64,000 nucleotides of DNA from UBA4742 sp002403895 (lineage in GTDB: Bacteria > Actinomycetota > Acidimicrobiia > Acidimicrobiales > Acidimicrobilacustridaceae), in the NCBI GenBank assembly GCA_036823295.1, contig DAISGD010000002.1, positions 1-64,000 on the forward strand. Reading direction: 5' to 3'. Below the pieces are notes generated by a model that saw only the letters and a list, made by a program, of their open reading frames with translations, made no database searches and had not been told where the DNA came from. A program made the position numbers and the translations under genes. Of the stretch, positions 1 to 8,108 are shown one piece after another (position 1 is the first letter of the stretch; each line of letters begins with the position of its first letter).

Positions 1-75
1 GGCCTCCAGCGCCTCGCGCACGCCGGCCAGGACCCGCTGACGAGTCTCGACTCCAGCGGCCGCTAACCCACCCAC
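1..75 (-). CDS. Possible first codons of an unidentified gene cut by the window edge
   Basis: Downstream of the GNAT gene on the same strand a GTG at 75-73 opens a frame without stops to base 1. It would overlap the GNAT stop, as several neighbouring genes overlap. The short peptide contains VETRQRVLAGVREALEA, which is amphipathic and helix-like. Only about 25 codons are visible, so no family can be assigned and the frame may be spurious in such GC-rich DNA. Confidence 0.25.
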   Translation of the reverse strand, partial: MGGLAAAGVETRQRVLAGVREALEA

Positions 76-689
76 TCGGAGAGGAGGTCCTCGCGGCGCT
101 CGAACCACTCCTCGGCCGTGATGGCGTAGCGGACGTGGTCCTCCCAGCTGCCGTTGATCTCGAGGTAGCGCACGGCCACCCCCTCGTCGCGCAGCTTCAG
201 CTTCTCGACCACGCGGCGACTGGCGGCATTCCTGGGGATGATGGCGATCTGAACGCGGTGGAGGTGCAACTCCTCAAACACGAACCGGCTGAGCACGACC
301 AGGGCCTCCGGCACGTAGGCGTTGCCCGCCAACTTCTCGTCCACCCAGTAGCCGACATAGGCGCTCTGGAACGGCCCTCGCTGCACGGACGAGAGGTTGA
401 TCTCACCGCAGAAGTTGCCGTCCACGAAGATGCCGAAGCCGTAGCCGGTACCCAGTTGGCGCTCCCGCTGGCGGGCGCTGCAGCGCACGGCGAAGGCGTC
501 ACGGTCCTCGATGACATCGGGCTGACCCGACACCCGCGACGGTTCCCACGTGGTCAGCCATTCCTCGTTGCGCCGGCGTACCTCCTGCCATGCCGCGAAG
601 TCGGACACGACCAGCGGCCGCAGCACGATCTTTCGTCCGAACTGGGCGCTCACCGTCCCGACCCCCTGTTGCTCGCCATCGCCACTCAC
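63..689 (-). CDS. GNAT-family N-acetyltransferase (RimJ/RimL-like)
   Basis: A 208-residue acetyl-CoA-dependent N-acetyltransferase of the type that acylates protein N-termini or small amines. The order is typical: a beta strand near VLRPLVVSDF, the central strand FGIFVDGNFCGEINL, the acetyl-CoA loop region YVGYWVDEKLAGNAYVPEAL, and the closing HRVQIAIIPRNAASRRVVEKL, which reads like the Acetyltransf_3 signature. The frame stays open further upstream, but GTG at 689 overlaps the TGA of the aminotransferase gene as GTGA, so that start was chosen. This implies translational coupling to the gene before it. The substrate cannot be told from sequence. Confidence 0.85.
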   Translation of the reverse strand: MSGDGEQQGVGTVSAQFGRKIVLRPLVVSDFAAWQEVRRRNEEWLTTWEPSRVSGQPDVIEDRDAFAVRCSARQRERQLGTGYGFGIFVDGNFCGEINLSSVQRGPFQSAYVGYWVDEKLAGNAYVPEALVVLSRFVFEELHLHRVQIAIIPRNAASRRVVEKLKLRDEGVAVRYLEINGSWEDHVRYAITAEEWFERREDLLSEWVG

Positions 690-1801
690 GCCAGCACCTC
701 GTCCAACGCGCCCAACAAGAGCGTCACGTTGGCCAGCCTGGCCGTATGTCCCATGCACCCGACCCGCCACACCTTGCCCGCGAACGCGCCCAATCCACCG
801 CCGATCTCGATTCCGTAGCGTTCCAGCAACACTCGGCGCACGCCAGCTTCGTTCATCCCGGCCGGTAGCCGCTCGCTCGGCACAAAAGCGGTCGTGAGCT
901 CGGGCAGCCGGTGACCCTCCTGGGCAAACAGCTCGAAGCCCCGCTCGACCAGCCCGGCCTGCAGGGCGTCGCCGCACGCTTGGTGGCGGGCCCACGAGGC
1001 CTCGAGCCCTTCGTCCAGCACTGCGCCCAGGCCGGCGTGGAGGGCGAAGATCATGGCGATGGGAGCAGTGTGGTGATAGGCCCGAGCGCCCTCACCCGTC
1101 ACGTACCGGGCCAGCATGTTGAGGTCGAGGTACCAGGACTGGGGCCGCTCGATGAGCCGGTCCAGCGCCCGGGGACCCGCGGTGAACGGGGCCAAGCCCG
1201 GCGGCACACCCAGGCATTTCTGCGTGCCGCTGTAGGCGAGGTCCGCCCCCCACGCGTCTATCTCTACGGGGATCCCTCCCAGTGAGGTGACACAGTCGAG
1301 CAAGACGAGGGCCTCGGCATCCTGGTGGCGCAGCGCTTGGCCGAGGCAGGCCACGTCGTTGCGTACCCCGGTCGATGTTTCTGCGTGGACCGCGGCGATC
1401 ACGGCCGGCGCCGGATGGGCGTCGAGCAGAGCCTGCGGGTCGAGGGCCTTGCCCCAGTCGGCCTCGACCCGGACGACCTCGGCCCCCGCCCGGCCGGCCA
1501 CGTCGCACATGCGCTCCCCGAAGACACCGTTGACCCCGACCACCACGACGTCGCCGGGACGGACGACATTCACGAACGCCGCTTCCATGCCGGCCGACCC
1601 GGTGCCGCTCACGGGGAACGTGAGCGGGTTGGTGGTGCGGAAGACCCGCCGCAACCGCTCGTTCGTCTCGTCCAGCAGCGCCAGGAACTCCGGATCGAGG
1701 TGACCGAGGAGCGGGCGCGTCAGCGCCTGGTTCACCTCGGGGTACGGGTTGCAGGGGCCCGGTCCCATGAGGACCCGGTCGGAGAGCGGCACGACCAACA
1801 T
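686..1801 (-). CDS. Class V PLP aminotransferase (alanine/serine-glyoxylate aminotransferase family)
   Basis: A 371-residue pyridoxal-phosphate enzyme of the alanine-glyoxylate / serine-glyoxylate / purine-catabolic aminotransferase family. Visible marks are the N-terminal LMGPGPCNPYPEV, the PLP-phosphate loop SGTGSAGMEAA, the PLP-ring aspartate in LLDCVTSLGG, and the Schiff-base lysine in YSGTQKCLGVPPG. Length is normal for the family. ATG at 1801 is used; a GTG at 1810 in frame would add three residues. The last codon overlaps the start of the GNAT gene. The exact amino donor is not predictable; glyoxylate is the usual acceptor. Confidence 0.9.
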   Translation of the reverse strand: MLVVPLSDRVLMGPGPCNPYPEVNQALTRPLLGHLDPEFLALLDETNERLRRVFRTTNPLTFPVSGTGSAGMEAAFVNVVRPGDVVVVGVNGVFGERMCDVAGRAGAEVVRVEADWGKALDPQALLDAHPAPAVIAAVHAETSTGVRNDVACLGQALRHQDAEALVLLDCVTSLGGIPVEIDAWGADLAYSGTQKCLGVPPGLAPFTAGPRALDRLIERPQSWYLDLNMLARYVTGEGARAYHHTAPIAMIFALHAGLGAVLDEGLEASWARHQACGDALQAGLVERGFELFAQEGHRLPELTTAFVPSERLPAGMNEAGVRRVLLERYGIEIGGGLGAFAGKVWRVGCMGHTARLANVTLLLGALDEVLA

Positions 1802-1855
1802 CGTACCCACGCTGCCCTAGGCGGGCCGGGGCCGAGGTGGAGGAACCGACGTCAC

Positions 1856-1891
1856 CAACGGTCGCTGGGGCGACCGTTTCCTACGTCGGTT
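1856..1891. repeat. Dispersed hairpin repeat B, copy 1
   Basis: A 36-base intergenic element matching 44163-44198 at 31 of 36 positions with no gaps. It contains a perfect 9-base inverted repeat, AACGGTCGC at 1857-1865 and GCGACCGTT at 1870-1878, with loop TGGG, followed by TTCCTACG and CGGTT. It sits between ppx (ends 1933) and the aminotransferase (starts 1801), both on the minus strand, so it could act as a terminator or a small dispersed repeat. Confidence 0.6.
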
Positions 1892-1932
1892 ACTCGAGGT
1901 GGGCGACCGGGATGGGCGATCGGCTGCTGCGG

Positions 1933-2874
1933 TCACAGCAGCGACATGGCCAACCCGTCGAGGATGTCGGCTTCACTGACCAGGCAGGCGTCGAACCCGA
2001 GCCGGCGCATGATCGTCACCAGCACGCACATGCCCCCGACGATCACGTCGGCTCGGGCCTCCTCGAGGCCGGGATTGTGGATGCGGTCGGCCCGCGATTC
2101 GCATGCCAGCGTGCGGAACACGTCTTCGGCCGCCTCCTTGGTCAGCACGAAGTGGTGGATGCGGTCGCGGTCGTAGGTGGCGAGGCCGATCTCGACGGCT
2201 GCCGCCGTGGTCACGGTGCCGGCCAGACCGACGAACGTCCGGGCTTCGCCCACTTGGGGGATGGCCTGGGGGACATCGTCCACGTACGCCTCGGCCACCG
2301 AGAGGGCGGCCACCAGTTCCTCAGGCCGGGGGGGGTCGTGCTCCAGGTACTTCTCGGTGAAGCGCACGCAGCCCATGTCGAGCGAGATGGTGGCCTCGCA
2401 CTCGGTCGTGCCGTAGGAGAACTCGGTCGACCCGCCGCCGATGTCGGCGATGAGGAAGGGGCCGAGCGCGGGGTCGAGATCGGCGGTGGCGCCGAGGAAC
2501 GACAGGCGCCCCTCGTCCTCCCCCGACAACAACTCGGGCCGGGCACCGATGGCGGCCTCGACGGCATCGAAGAACGCCTCGCGGTTGGAGGCATCACGGG
2601 CCGCCGAAGTGGCGGTCATGCGCACCGGGCCCACCTCGAGGCCGTCCATCAGGGTCCGGTACCGATGCAACACCTCGACGGTACGCTCGATGGCGGCGGG
2701 ATCGAGGCGACCGGTGCGATCGACGCCCTGGCCGAGCCGGGTGATCTGCATGAGACGGTCGAGGGTGACCAGCGTCAGCGGCGCTCCCGGCGTCTCGCCC
2801 TCGCCAGAGGGACCAGCCTCGCCCACCAGCAGGCGCACCGAGTTGGTGCCGATGTCGATGGCGGCGACCCTCAC
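1933..2874 (-). CDS. ppx: Ppx/GppA-family exopolyphosphatase
   Basis: A 313-residue ASKHA-fold phosphatase of the Ppx/GppA family, which hydrolyses polyphosphate or the pppGpp 5' phosphate. It begins VRVAAIDIGTNSVRLLV (phosphate-1 loop), continues with TSAARDASNREAF, LSGEDEGRLSFLGA and the phosphate-2 loop IADIGGGSTEFSYG, and ends with GGMCVLVTIMRRL. At about 310 residues it is the short actinobacterial type without the C-terminal HD domain. GTG at 2874 overlaps the TGA of the DUF501 gene (GTGA). DUF501-ppx adjacency is conserved in actinobacteria. Confidence 0.93.
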   Translation of the reverse strand: MRVAAIDIGTNSVRLLVGEAGPSGEGETPGAPLTLVTLDRLMQITRLGQGVDRTGRLDPAAIERTVEVLHRYRTLMDGLEVGPVRMTATSAARDASNREAFFDAVEAAIGARPELLSGEDEGRLSFLGATADLDPALGPFLIADIGGGSTEFSYGTTECEATISLDMGCVRFTEKYLEHDPPRPEELVAALSVAEAYVDDVPQAIPQVGEARTFVGLAGTVTTAAAVEIGLATYDRDRIHHFVLTKEAAEDVFRTLACESRADRIHNPGLEEARADVIVGGMCVLVTIMRRLGFDACLVSEADILDGLAMSLL

Positions 2875-3329
2875 GACTGGTAGTCCGACAGGCGTTCGTC
2901 GACCCAACGACCCACCGGATCGTCACCGTCGGCCAGGAACCAGGCGTAGTGGGCGTGCAGGCACTTCACCCCTTGGCGGGTGCCGCCCACCCCCGCCGAC
3001 GGGCGGGGTCCGACGTGGTCAAGGGGCAACGCCGCGTCCCGCTCGGCGGCGTAGCGGGCATGGGCATCGGCGATGGCGCCGGGATCGATCTCCGCTTCGG
3101 CCCGGCGGACCCCGCCATCGGCTTCGAGGCGCCCGATGACGACGCGTAGGCCCGGGTCGACCAGCCAGTAGCGAGTGGGCATGGGCGTTCCATCATCGAG
3201 GAGCGGCCCGTTGCGCAGCACCATCGGGAGGCCGGTCGCGCTGCGTACCACCACCTCGTAGGGCCCCTGTGGCGGTCGGCCGAGCAGCTCGGCCACGAGG
3301 TGGCGGTCGTCCTCGTCGGAGGCGATCAC
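2871..3329 (-). CDS. DUF501 family protein
   Basis: A 152-residue protein with the DUF501 signature GVGGTRQGVKCLHAHYAWFLA near the C-terminus, and LRNGPLLDDGTPMPTRYWLVDP centrally. The role is unknown; the cysteine/histidine pair in CLHAHYA is invariant in homologues I recall. In mycobacteria and many actinobacteria it lies between ftsB and ppx. Here the ppx side is intact but ftsB is about 13 kb away. GTG at 3329 overlaps the coxG stop, and its stop overlaps the ppx start, so coxG, DUF501 and ppx are likely cotranscribed. Confidence 0.93.
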   Translation of the reverse strand: MIASDEDDRHLVAELLGRPPQGPYEVVVRSATGLPMVLRNGPLLDDGTPMPTRYWLVDPGLRVVIGRLEADGGVRRAEAEIDPGAIADAHARYAAERDAALPLDHVGPRPSAGVGGTRQGVKCLHAHYAWFLADGDDPVGRWVDERLSDYQS

Positions 3330-4081
3330 GACCGCCGGCGGCGACGCAGGCCGACGATGACGAAGATGGCCACCACCAGGCCGAGAAGCGGGAGCGCCCG
3401 CTTGAACGTGCTCGATCCGGCGACGTCGAGCAGGTCGATGGGCTGGGCCTCGGGGGCGTCGATGCGACGCACCGCCGGCTCGGCTGCCCCGGCCACGTCG
3501 GGATGGTCGATCGTCGCCTCGACCGCGTCGGCCGCGTCGAGGGCCGCCGCCGCCAACACGGTGGCACCGGCGGCAACCTCGGGATCATCCGTTTCCTCGG
3601 CCAGGATCTCCAGCTCGACCGCCTCCTCGATGAGGTCGTCGGCCAGCACCGCGGCTTCGAGGTTGGTCACGAACTGGGTGAGGAGCTTGGCGCTGACATC
3701 GCCGAGCACGCCCCGGCCGAATTGCGCCACCTTGCCGGTGACGGTCAGATCGGTGAGCACGCTCACGTGGGTGATCTCGCCCCTGGCCATGAGCTCGGCC
3801 CTGATGCTGGCGGCGGCGTTGCCCGCGCCCTTGGTGTCACGGCCGGTCGCCTCCAGCAAGGCGATGTGATTGACATCGTCCTTTTCGACCATGATCGCCT
3901 GGCCTCTGTACTGCGCGGTGATGGGCCCGACCTTGATCTTGACGATGCCCCGGTAGACCTCCCCCTCGACCTCTTGGAGCTGTGCCCCCGGCAGGCAGGG
4001 AGCGATCCGCTCGAGGTCGGTCAGGATCTCCCAGGCCTGCTCGATCGGCACGGGTACCTCGAACTCATTGCTCAGCTCCAT
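3326..4081 (-). CDS. coxG: CoxG-like SRPBCC protein with C-terminal membrane anchor
   Basis: A 251-residue protein. Residues 1-150 form a CoxG/SRPBCC domain, beginning MELSNEFEVPVPIEQAWEIL with LPGAQLQEVEGEVYRGIVKIKVGPI and FGRGVLGDVSAKLLTQFV, followed by an acidic linker and a C-terminal hydrophobic helix (LLGLVVAIFVIVGLRRRRRS). CoxG family members recruit CO dehydrogenase to the membrane or, in mycobacteria, carry menaquinone; this role is from family knowledge. ATG at 4081 overlaps the end of the MocA-like gene by 10 bases. It is one of several Mo-hydroxylase accessory genes here. Confidence 0.88.
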   Translation of the reverse strand: MELSNEFEVPVPIEQAWEILTDLERIAPCLPGAQLQEVEGEVYRGIVKIKVGPITAQYRGQAIMVEKDDVNHIALLEATGRDTKGAGNAAASIRAELMARGEITHVSVLTDLTVTGKVAQFGRGVLGDVSAKLLTQFVTNLEAAVLADDLIEEAVELEILAEETDDPEVAAGATVLAAAALDAADAVEATIDHPDVAGAAEPAVRRIDAPEAQPIDLLDVAGSSTFKRALPLLGLVVAIFVIVGLRRRRRS

Positions 4082-4650
4082 CGCGTGAGATCCTCCTGGG
4101 TGTCGACGTCGGCGGGTTCCCCTGGGCAAGCTACCTCGCTGACGAGCTCAGGCCTCCTGGCCATCAGGACCCGGGCCCCCGCGTCACCCTCTCCTGGCAA
4201 GTCGGGCCAAACCGATCGGGCCAGGCGCACCGGATTCCGGCGCTCGCCGCCGTAGGTGGCCACCACGATGGGCCGCTCCGGATCGGCTGCGGCCACTCGG
4301 CGCCAGGCCTCGGCCGGGACGAGCGGCTGGTCTCCCATGCCGATCACCACCGCATCGTGGCCAGCGGCGTCGGCCGCCGCCACTCCCGCCCTCACCGACG
4401 TGGCCTGCCCCTCGGCCCAGCGCGGGTTGGCCACCAGGGTGACCCGCTCGGCCAGCCCGGCACCGGCCAGGACCTCGCCCACGTCGACCGCGCCGGTCAC
4501 GACCAGGGTGTCGGCCAGATCGGCGCCCAACGCCGCCTCCACGGCCCACACCACCATCGGGCGTCCCCGGAACGGAGCAAGCAGCTTGTGGGTGGGTCCG
4601 GAAAAGCGCGAGCCCTCCCCCGCGGCCAACACCACGGCCGCGATGGTCAC
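4072..4650 (-). CDS. MobA/MocA-like nucleotidyltransferase (molybdenum cofactor cytidylyltransferase)
   Basis: A 192-residue NTP transferase likely to add CMP to molybdopterin for xanthine-dehydrogenase-family enzymes. Motifs: LAAGEGSRFSGPTHKLL (nucleotide loop and lysine), GMGDQPLVP (metal-binding aspartate), GGERRNPVRL and DVDTQEDL at the C-terminus, the usual end of MocA-type enzymes. Start GTG at 4650. Its placement just before coxG and close to xdhC, coxE and coxD supports a Mo-hydroxylase maturation role rather than GTP-dependent MobA activity. Confidence 0.88.
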   Translation of the reverse strand: MTIAAVVLAAGEGSRFSGPTHKLLAPFRGRPMVVWAVEAALGADLADTLVVTGAVDVGEVLAGAGLAERVTLVANPRWAEGQATSVRAGVAAADAAGHDAVVIGMGDQPLVPAEAWRRVAAADPERPIVVATYGGERRNPVRLARSVWPDLPGEGDAGARVLMARRPELVSEVACPGEPADVDTQEDLTRWS

Positions 4651-4733
4651 GACCGCACTCGATCCATCTGGTCATGCTCGCGCACGTCCGCTCCACCCGC
4701 CTCGTCCGAGGACGGACTCACAACGAGCTCGCC

Positions 4734-4739
4734 TAAGGT
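4734..4739 (+). promoter_or_regulatory. Leaderless -10 box of the DUF6941-like gene
   Basis: TAAGGT lies exactly six bases before the GTG start at 4746, placing the predicted transcription start at the first base of the codon. No Shine-Dalgarno sequence is present. The -35 region is not clear. Confidence 0.45.
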
Positions 4740-4745
4740 ACCGAC

Positions 4746-5198
4746 GTGACCGCCTTCGACCACTCCCCGTCCCAGATCCGCGTGACCATGTTGTTGGCCG
4801 AGTCGGCGCAGGTGGCCGACAGCAAGCTGTTCATCCTCGGCGGCGGCATCGCCCTGATCGCCGCTACCCCCAGCCCGCTGGCCGTGGCCATGAAGATCGA
4901 CGTGCCATGGGACCGCGCCGACCGCCGCCACGAATGGACGCTGGAGTTGCTCGACGCCGACGGAACCCCGGTGCTCATGGGTGACCGCCCCGTGATCGTG
5001 TCCGGCACGTTCGAGGTGGGGCGCAGTGAGCAGCTACAGCCGGGCACGCCTCTCCCCATGCCCCTGGCGGTGAACTTCTCCGGGCTCGTCCTCGCCGCCG
5101 GCCAGCGCTTCGCCTGGCGCCTGGTCATCGACGGCGACACCGAGCCCGACTGGCAGGCTGCTTTCACGGTGGGGCCCGAGCCCACAATCGAGGTCTGA
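4746..5198 (+). CDS. Conserved hypothetical protein (DUF6941-like)
   Basis: A 150-residue soluble protein. The central ESAQVADSKLFILGGGIALI matches what I recall of the DUF6941 family (ADxAQVxxGKLYxLGGG). The rest is beta-rich, with ILGG, WTLELLDADGTPVLM, FEVGR, and GQRFAWRLVIDGDTE. The fold resembles a small beta-sandwich and the function is unknown. It is the only plus-strand gene inside the Mo-hydroxylase block, divergent from the MocA-like gene and convergent with the SH3 gene 16 bases away. Confidence 0.7.
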   Translation: MTAFDHSPSQIRVTMLLAESAQVADSKLFILGGGIALIAATPSPLAVAMKIDVPWDRADRRHEWTLELLDADGTPVLMGDRPVIVSGTFEVGRSEQLQPGTPLPMPLAVNFSGLVLAAGQRFAWRLVIDGDTEPDWQAAFTVGPEPTIEV

Positions 5199-5214
5199 CC
5201 GGACCGCGATCCGC

Positions 5215-5751
5215 TCAACAGGGCGGGATGCGGCTCGGGTCGTCGACCGCGGCACCGGTCGCCATCAGGGTGTTGGTGACGTAGCCGGTCACCGCGCCGT
5301 AGGTGACCTTGTCCCATTGGCTGTCGGTCTTGGTGGCGCCCTTCACGGGGTCACCGGTGGCGGTGCAGGCCACCGCCACCTTGGTCCCCCGCGGGATCTT
5401 GCCCAGCTCGGTGCCGGTCTTGGCCGGGGTGGAGCGGATGATGACGGTGCCGATCGTGGCGAAGGTGGTGGCGTCAGCCGACGGGTCCGGCCCCGAGTCG
5501 GGGGTGGCGCCGGACCCAGGGTCGACCGTCGAATCCACGGTCGAATCGACGATGGTGTTCTGGGTAGTGACCGACGAGGTGTCGGAGCCGAACGGCGAAT
5601 ACAGCCAGAACACCTCGGCCACCATGACGGTGACCACCAGCACGGCGACCACGATGACCGTCCGCGGCTCGAACCCCAGCCACCGGTGAGGCGGCTTACC
5701 GCGACGGGGCGCGGGCGGGCGGTCATCGACGACAGCGGATGCGGGTGGCAC
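5215..5751 (-). CDS. Single-pass membrane protein with extracytoplasmic SH3-like domain
   Basis: A 178-residue protein with a short basic, proline-rich cytosolic head, one membrane helix (TVIVVAVLVVTVMVAEVFWLY), a Thr/Ser/Asp-rich low-complexity linker, and a C-terminal bacterial SH3 domain (ATIGTVIIRSTPAKTGTELGKIPRGTKVAVACTA, then WDKVTYGAVTGYVTNTLM). Such domains usually bind peptidoglycan. GTG at 5751 was chosen because the frame upstream lacks protein-like composition and runs into xdhC. It ends in Cys after a cysteine at the domain start, a possible disulfide. Confidence 0.75.
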   Translation of the reverse strand: MPPASAVVDDRPPAPRRGKPPHRWLGFEPRTVIVVAVLVVTVMVAEVFWLYSPFGSDTSSVTTQNTIVDSTVDSTVDPGSGATPDSGPDPSADATTFATIGTVIIRSTPAKTGTELGKIPRGTKVAVACTATGDPVKGATKTDSQWDKVTYGAVTGYVTNTLMATGAAVDDPSRIPPC

Positions 5752-5794
5752 CCGTCCAGTATGGCCATCGCCACGACTCGGGAGCAGTTGCCCC

Positions 5795-6598
5795 CTATCC
5801 GCGGTGAATGGCCCCGTCGCTGTCGCGCAATGAGGGAGCGACCCGTCCGGTGCGCAGGGCGATGATCTCGGCACAGATCGAAATAGCCGTCTCCTCGGGC
5901 GTGCGGCCGCCCAGGTCGAGGCCGATGGGGGCCATGATCCGGGCGATGCCGGGGTCGTCGACCCCCTCCTCCCGCAATCGGCGGACCCGCTCGGCATGGG
6001 TCCGCCGGCTGCCCATGGCCCCCAGGTAGCCCACGTCGGTCTGCAGCGCAGCCACGATGGCAGGCACGTCGAACTTGTGGTCGTGGGTCAGTACGCAGAT
6101 GGCATCCCGAGGCCCGAGCGTGGCGCCCTCGCGCTCCAGCAGACGGTGGGGCCAATCGACCACCACGTCATCGGCATCGGGGAACCGTCGGCGGGTGGCG
6201 AACACCTCGCGGGCGTCGCACACGGTCACGTGATACCCGAGGACGCGGGCCACCTTCACCAGCGCTTTGGTGAAGTCAACCGCGCCGAAGATCAGCATGC
6301 GGGGTGGCGGGGCGAACGACTCGATGAACACCGAGACGGCGCCCTCCCGGGCCTCGCCGTGCTCGCCGTAGTGGCGCACGATGGTGGTACCGGCCTCCAA
6401 CTCCCCCAGCGCGTCTCGTCCGACCACGCGGTCCAGGTCCGGGTCGCCCAGCGAGCCCAGCGCCCACGAGCCGGCCGGGTCACGGTCCGGTCCGACCAGG
6501 AGCTTTTCCCCGGCGTGGGGCCCCTCGATGACGGTGGCCAGCGCCACCGGGCGACTGGCCCGCAACGCGGCGCCAAGCGCGTCGTAGATCTCGGCCAC
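5795..6598 (-). CDS. xdhC: XdhC family protein with Rossmann domain (second half of split pair)
   Basis: A 267-residue protein of the XdhC/CoxI family, which inserts or sulfurates the Mo cofactor in xanthine-dehydrogenase-type enzymes. Residues 1-90 are a diverged first domain; from RMLIFGAVDFTKALVKVARVLGY onward is the C-terminal Rossmann domain, with DAREVFATRRRFPDADDVVVDWP, ICVLTHDHKFDVPAI, LGAMGSRRTHAERVRRL and PIGLDLGGRTPEETAISICAEI. The nucleotide loop is FGAVDF rather than a full GxGxxG. GTG at 6598 begins three bases after the stop of the preceding small XdhC gene. Confidence 0.92.
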   Translation of the reverse strand: MAEIYDALGAALRASRPVALATVIEGPHAGEKLLVGPDRDPAGSWALGSLGDPDLDRVVGRDALGELEAGTTIVRHYGEHGEAREGAVSVFIESFAPPPRMLIFGAVDFTKALVKVARVLGYHVTVCDAREVFATRRRFPDADDVVVDWPHRLLEREGATLGPRDAICVLTHDHKFDVPAIVAALQTDVGYLGAMGSRRTHAERVRRLREEGVDDPGIARIMAPIGLDLGGRTPEETAISICAEIIALRTGRVAPSLRDSDGAIHRG

Positions 6599-6601
6599 CG
6601 G

Positions 6602-6916
6602 CTACCAATCCAACGGTTCGATGAACAGGTGGATGGTGCCGCCGCAGGTCAGGCCGACGGCGAACGCCTCGTCGTCGCTGTAGCCGAACGAGACCAGTCG
6701 CCGATCGCCGGTGGCCAGGATGTCGAGCGACTCGGTCACCACCGCGCCCTCCACGCATCCACCTGACACCGATCCGGCCACCTCGCCGTCCTCGTTGACG
6801 GCCATGGACGCGCCCGGGTCGCGAGGTCCCGAGCCTTCGATGTCGACGACTCGGGCCAGCGCCACCCGCTTGCCGGCGGCTCGCCAGCGGTCCAGGTCGT
6901 CCAAGATTTCCTTCAC
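6602..6916 (-). CDS. Small XdhC_CoxI-domain protein (first half of split pair)
   Basis: A 104-residue protein made only of the N-terminal XdhC_CoxI domain: VALARVVDIEGSGPRDPGASMAV, VAGSVSGGCVEGAVVTESLDIL, and AVGLTCGGTIHLFIEPL. The paired GGC and CGG cysteines are conserved in the family. Usually this domain is fused to the Rossmann domain; here it is a separate gene three bases upstream of it. The split gives one complete XdhC function from two chains, probably as a complex. The stop is a real TAG, and the second gene has its own diverged N-domain. Confidence 0.88.
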   Translation of the reverse strand: MKEILDDLDRWRAAGKRVALARVVDIEGSGPRDPGASMAVNEDGEVAGSVSGGCVEGAVVTESLDILATGDRRLVSFGYSDDEAFAVGLTCGGTIHLFIEPLDW

Positions 6917-6962
6917 GGCATCCTCCTCGGCATGCGGCGCAGCTGGTGCGCCGGTGATGAGG

Positions 6963-8108
6963 TCATCGGCTGATCACCTGACCCAGCTCCTCGAGCGAGG
7001 CCAGCGAATGGCCTTCCACGAACTCGTCTACGTAGGGCAGGGCGACCGCCATGCCCCGGGCCAGGGGCTCGTAACCCGGAGAGGCCTTGAGCGGGTTGAC
7101 CCACACCACCCGGTGGGCCACCCGGTGCAGGCGGGCCATCTGCTCGGCCAACTCCTCGGGGTCACCCCGGTCCCACCCGTCGGACAGGATCACCACCACC
7201 GCTCCTCGGGCCATGCCCCGCACCCCCCACTGATCGTTGAACCGGCGCAACCCTTCGCCCAGCCGGGTTCCGCCCGACCAGTCCTCCACCGCGTGCCCGG
7301 CCCGCCCCAGGGCGGTATCGGGGTCACGCGACGACAGCTCGCGGGTAATACGGGTGAGCCGGGTGCCGAGGGCGAAAGCTTCGACCCGCGACCGGCCCAC
7401 CACCGCGGCGTGGGCGAAACGCAACAGCGCCCTGGCGTAGGGCTCCATCGACCCGCTCACGTCGCACAGCAACACGACCCGACGCGGACGCTGCTCAGGC
7501 TCGGTGTGGCGGCGCTCCACGGCCTCGCCGCCGGTGCGCAGGGCCTGGCGGACGGTGCGGCGCACATCGGGGTGGCCTCGCTGGTGGCGCGACGGGCGCC
7601 GGCGACGGCTGCGGCGCAGGGCGCCGGCCAGGTGGAGGTCGGCCATGAGCCGGTGAGCCTCGTCCAGCTCGGCGTGGGTGTAGGCGGCGAAGTCCTTGTG
7701 GCGCAACACCTCGTGGGCGCTGAACCGCACGAGCAGCGTCGGTCCGTCGATGAGGTCGTCCTCGCCGTCGAGCGGGGCCGCGTCGGGCTCGTCCTCCGCG
7801 TCCATGACGACGGTGAACGTCTCGGTGGCGAGCGCCTCGGGCCCCACCACGAAGCCTCGCCACACCTCAGCGAAGATCCGGTCATAGACGGCGACGTCTT
7901 CGGGACGTGAGATCAAGGTGGCACGCCCGGCCCAGTAGACCTGGCGGGTGTCGGTCCCGCCGACGGCAGCCACCGCCTGGGCGAACACCACGGTGCTGCC
8001 CACCGGCACCGCCAGGCCGGCCCGGCGCAGGCTGCGCACGAAGCCCACCAGCATCTGTTCGGGCGCGGCGGGCGAAGGCGCGGTCGCCGATGCCCCCCGG
8101 CTGCTCAC
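6963..8108 (-). CDS. coxE: CoxE-like VWA-domain protein
   Basis: A 381-residue protein whose N-terminal half is the VWA_CoxE helical region (LVGFVRSLRRAGLAVPVGSTVVF), followed by an Arg-rich segment near residue 170 and a von Willebrand factor A domain. The MIDAS DVSGS lies at 216-220, with TRLGEGL and ILSDGWDRGDPEEL completing the metal site. CoxE acts with the MoxR ATPase CoxD in building the Cu/Mo or Mo site of CO-dehydrogenase-type enzymes. GTG at 8108 overlaps the coxD stop as GTGA. The open frame continues upstream inside coxD but that part is a shadow. Confidence 0.9.
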   Translation of the reverse strand: MSSRGASATAPSPAAPEQMLVGFVRSLRRAGLAVPVGSTVVFAQAVAAVGGTDTRQVYWAGRATLISRPEDVAVYDRIFAEVWRGFVVGPEALATETFTVVMDAEDEPDAAPLDGEDDLIDGPTLLVRFSAHEVLRHKDFAAYTHAELDEAHRLMADLHLAGALRRSRRRRPSRHQRGHPDVRRTVRQALRTGGEAVERRHTEPEQRPRRVVLLCDVSGSMEPYARALLRFAHAAVVGRSRVEAFALGTRLTRITRELSSRDPDTALGRAGHAVEDWSGGTRLGEGLRRFNDQWGVRGMARGAVVVILSDGWDRGDPEELAEQMARLHRVAHRVVWVNPLKASPGYEPLARGMAVALPYVDEFVEGHSLASLEELGQVISR

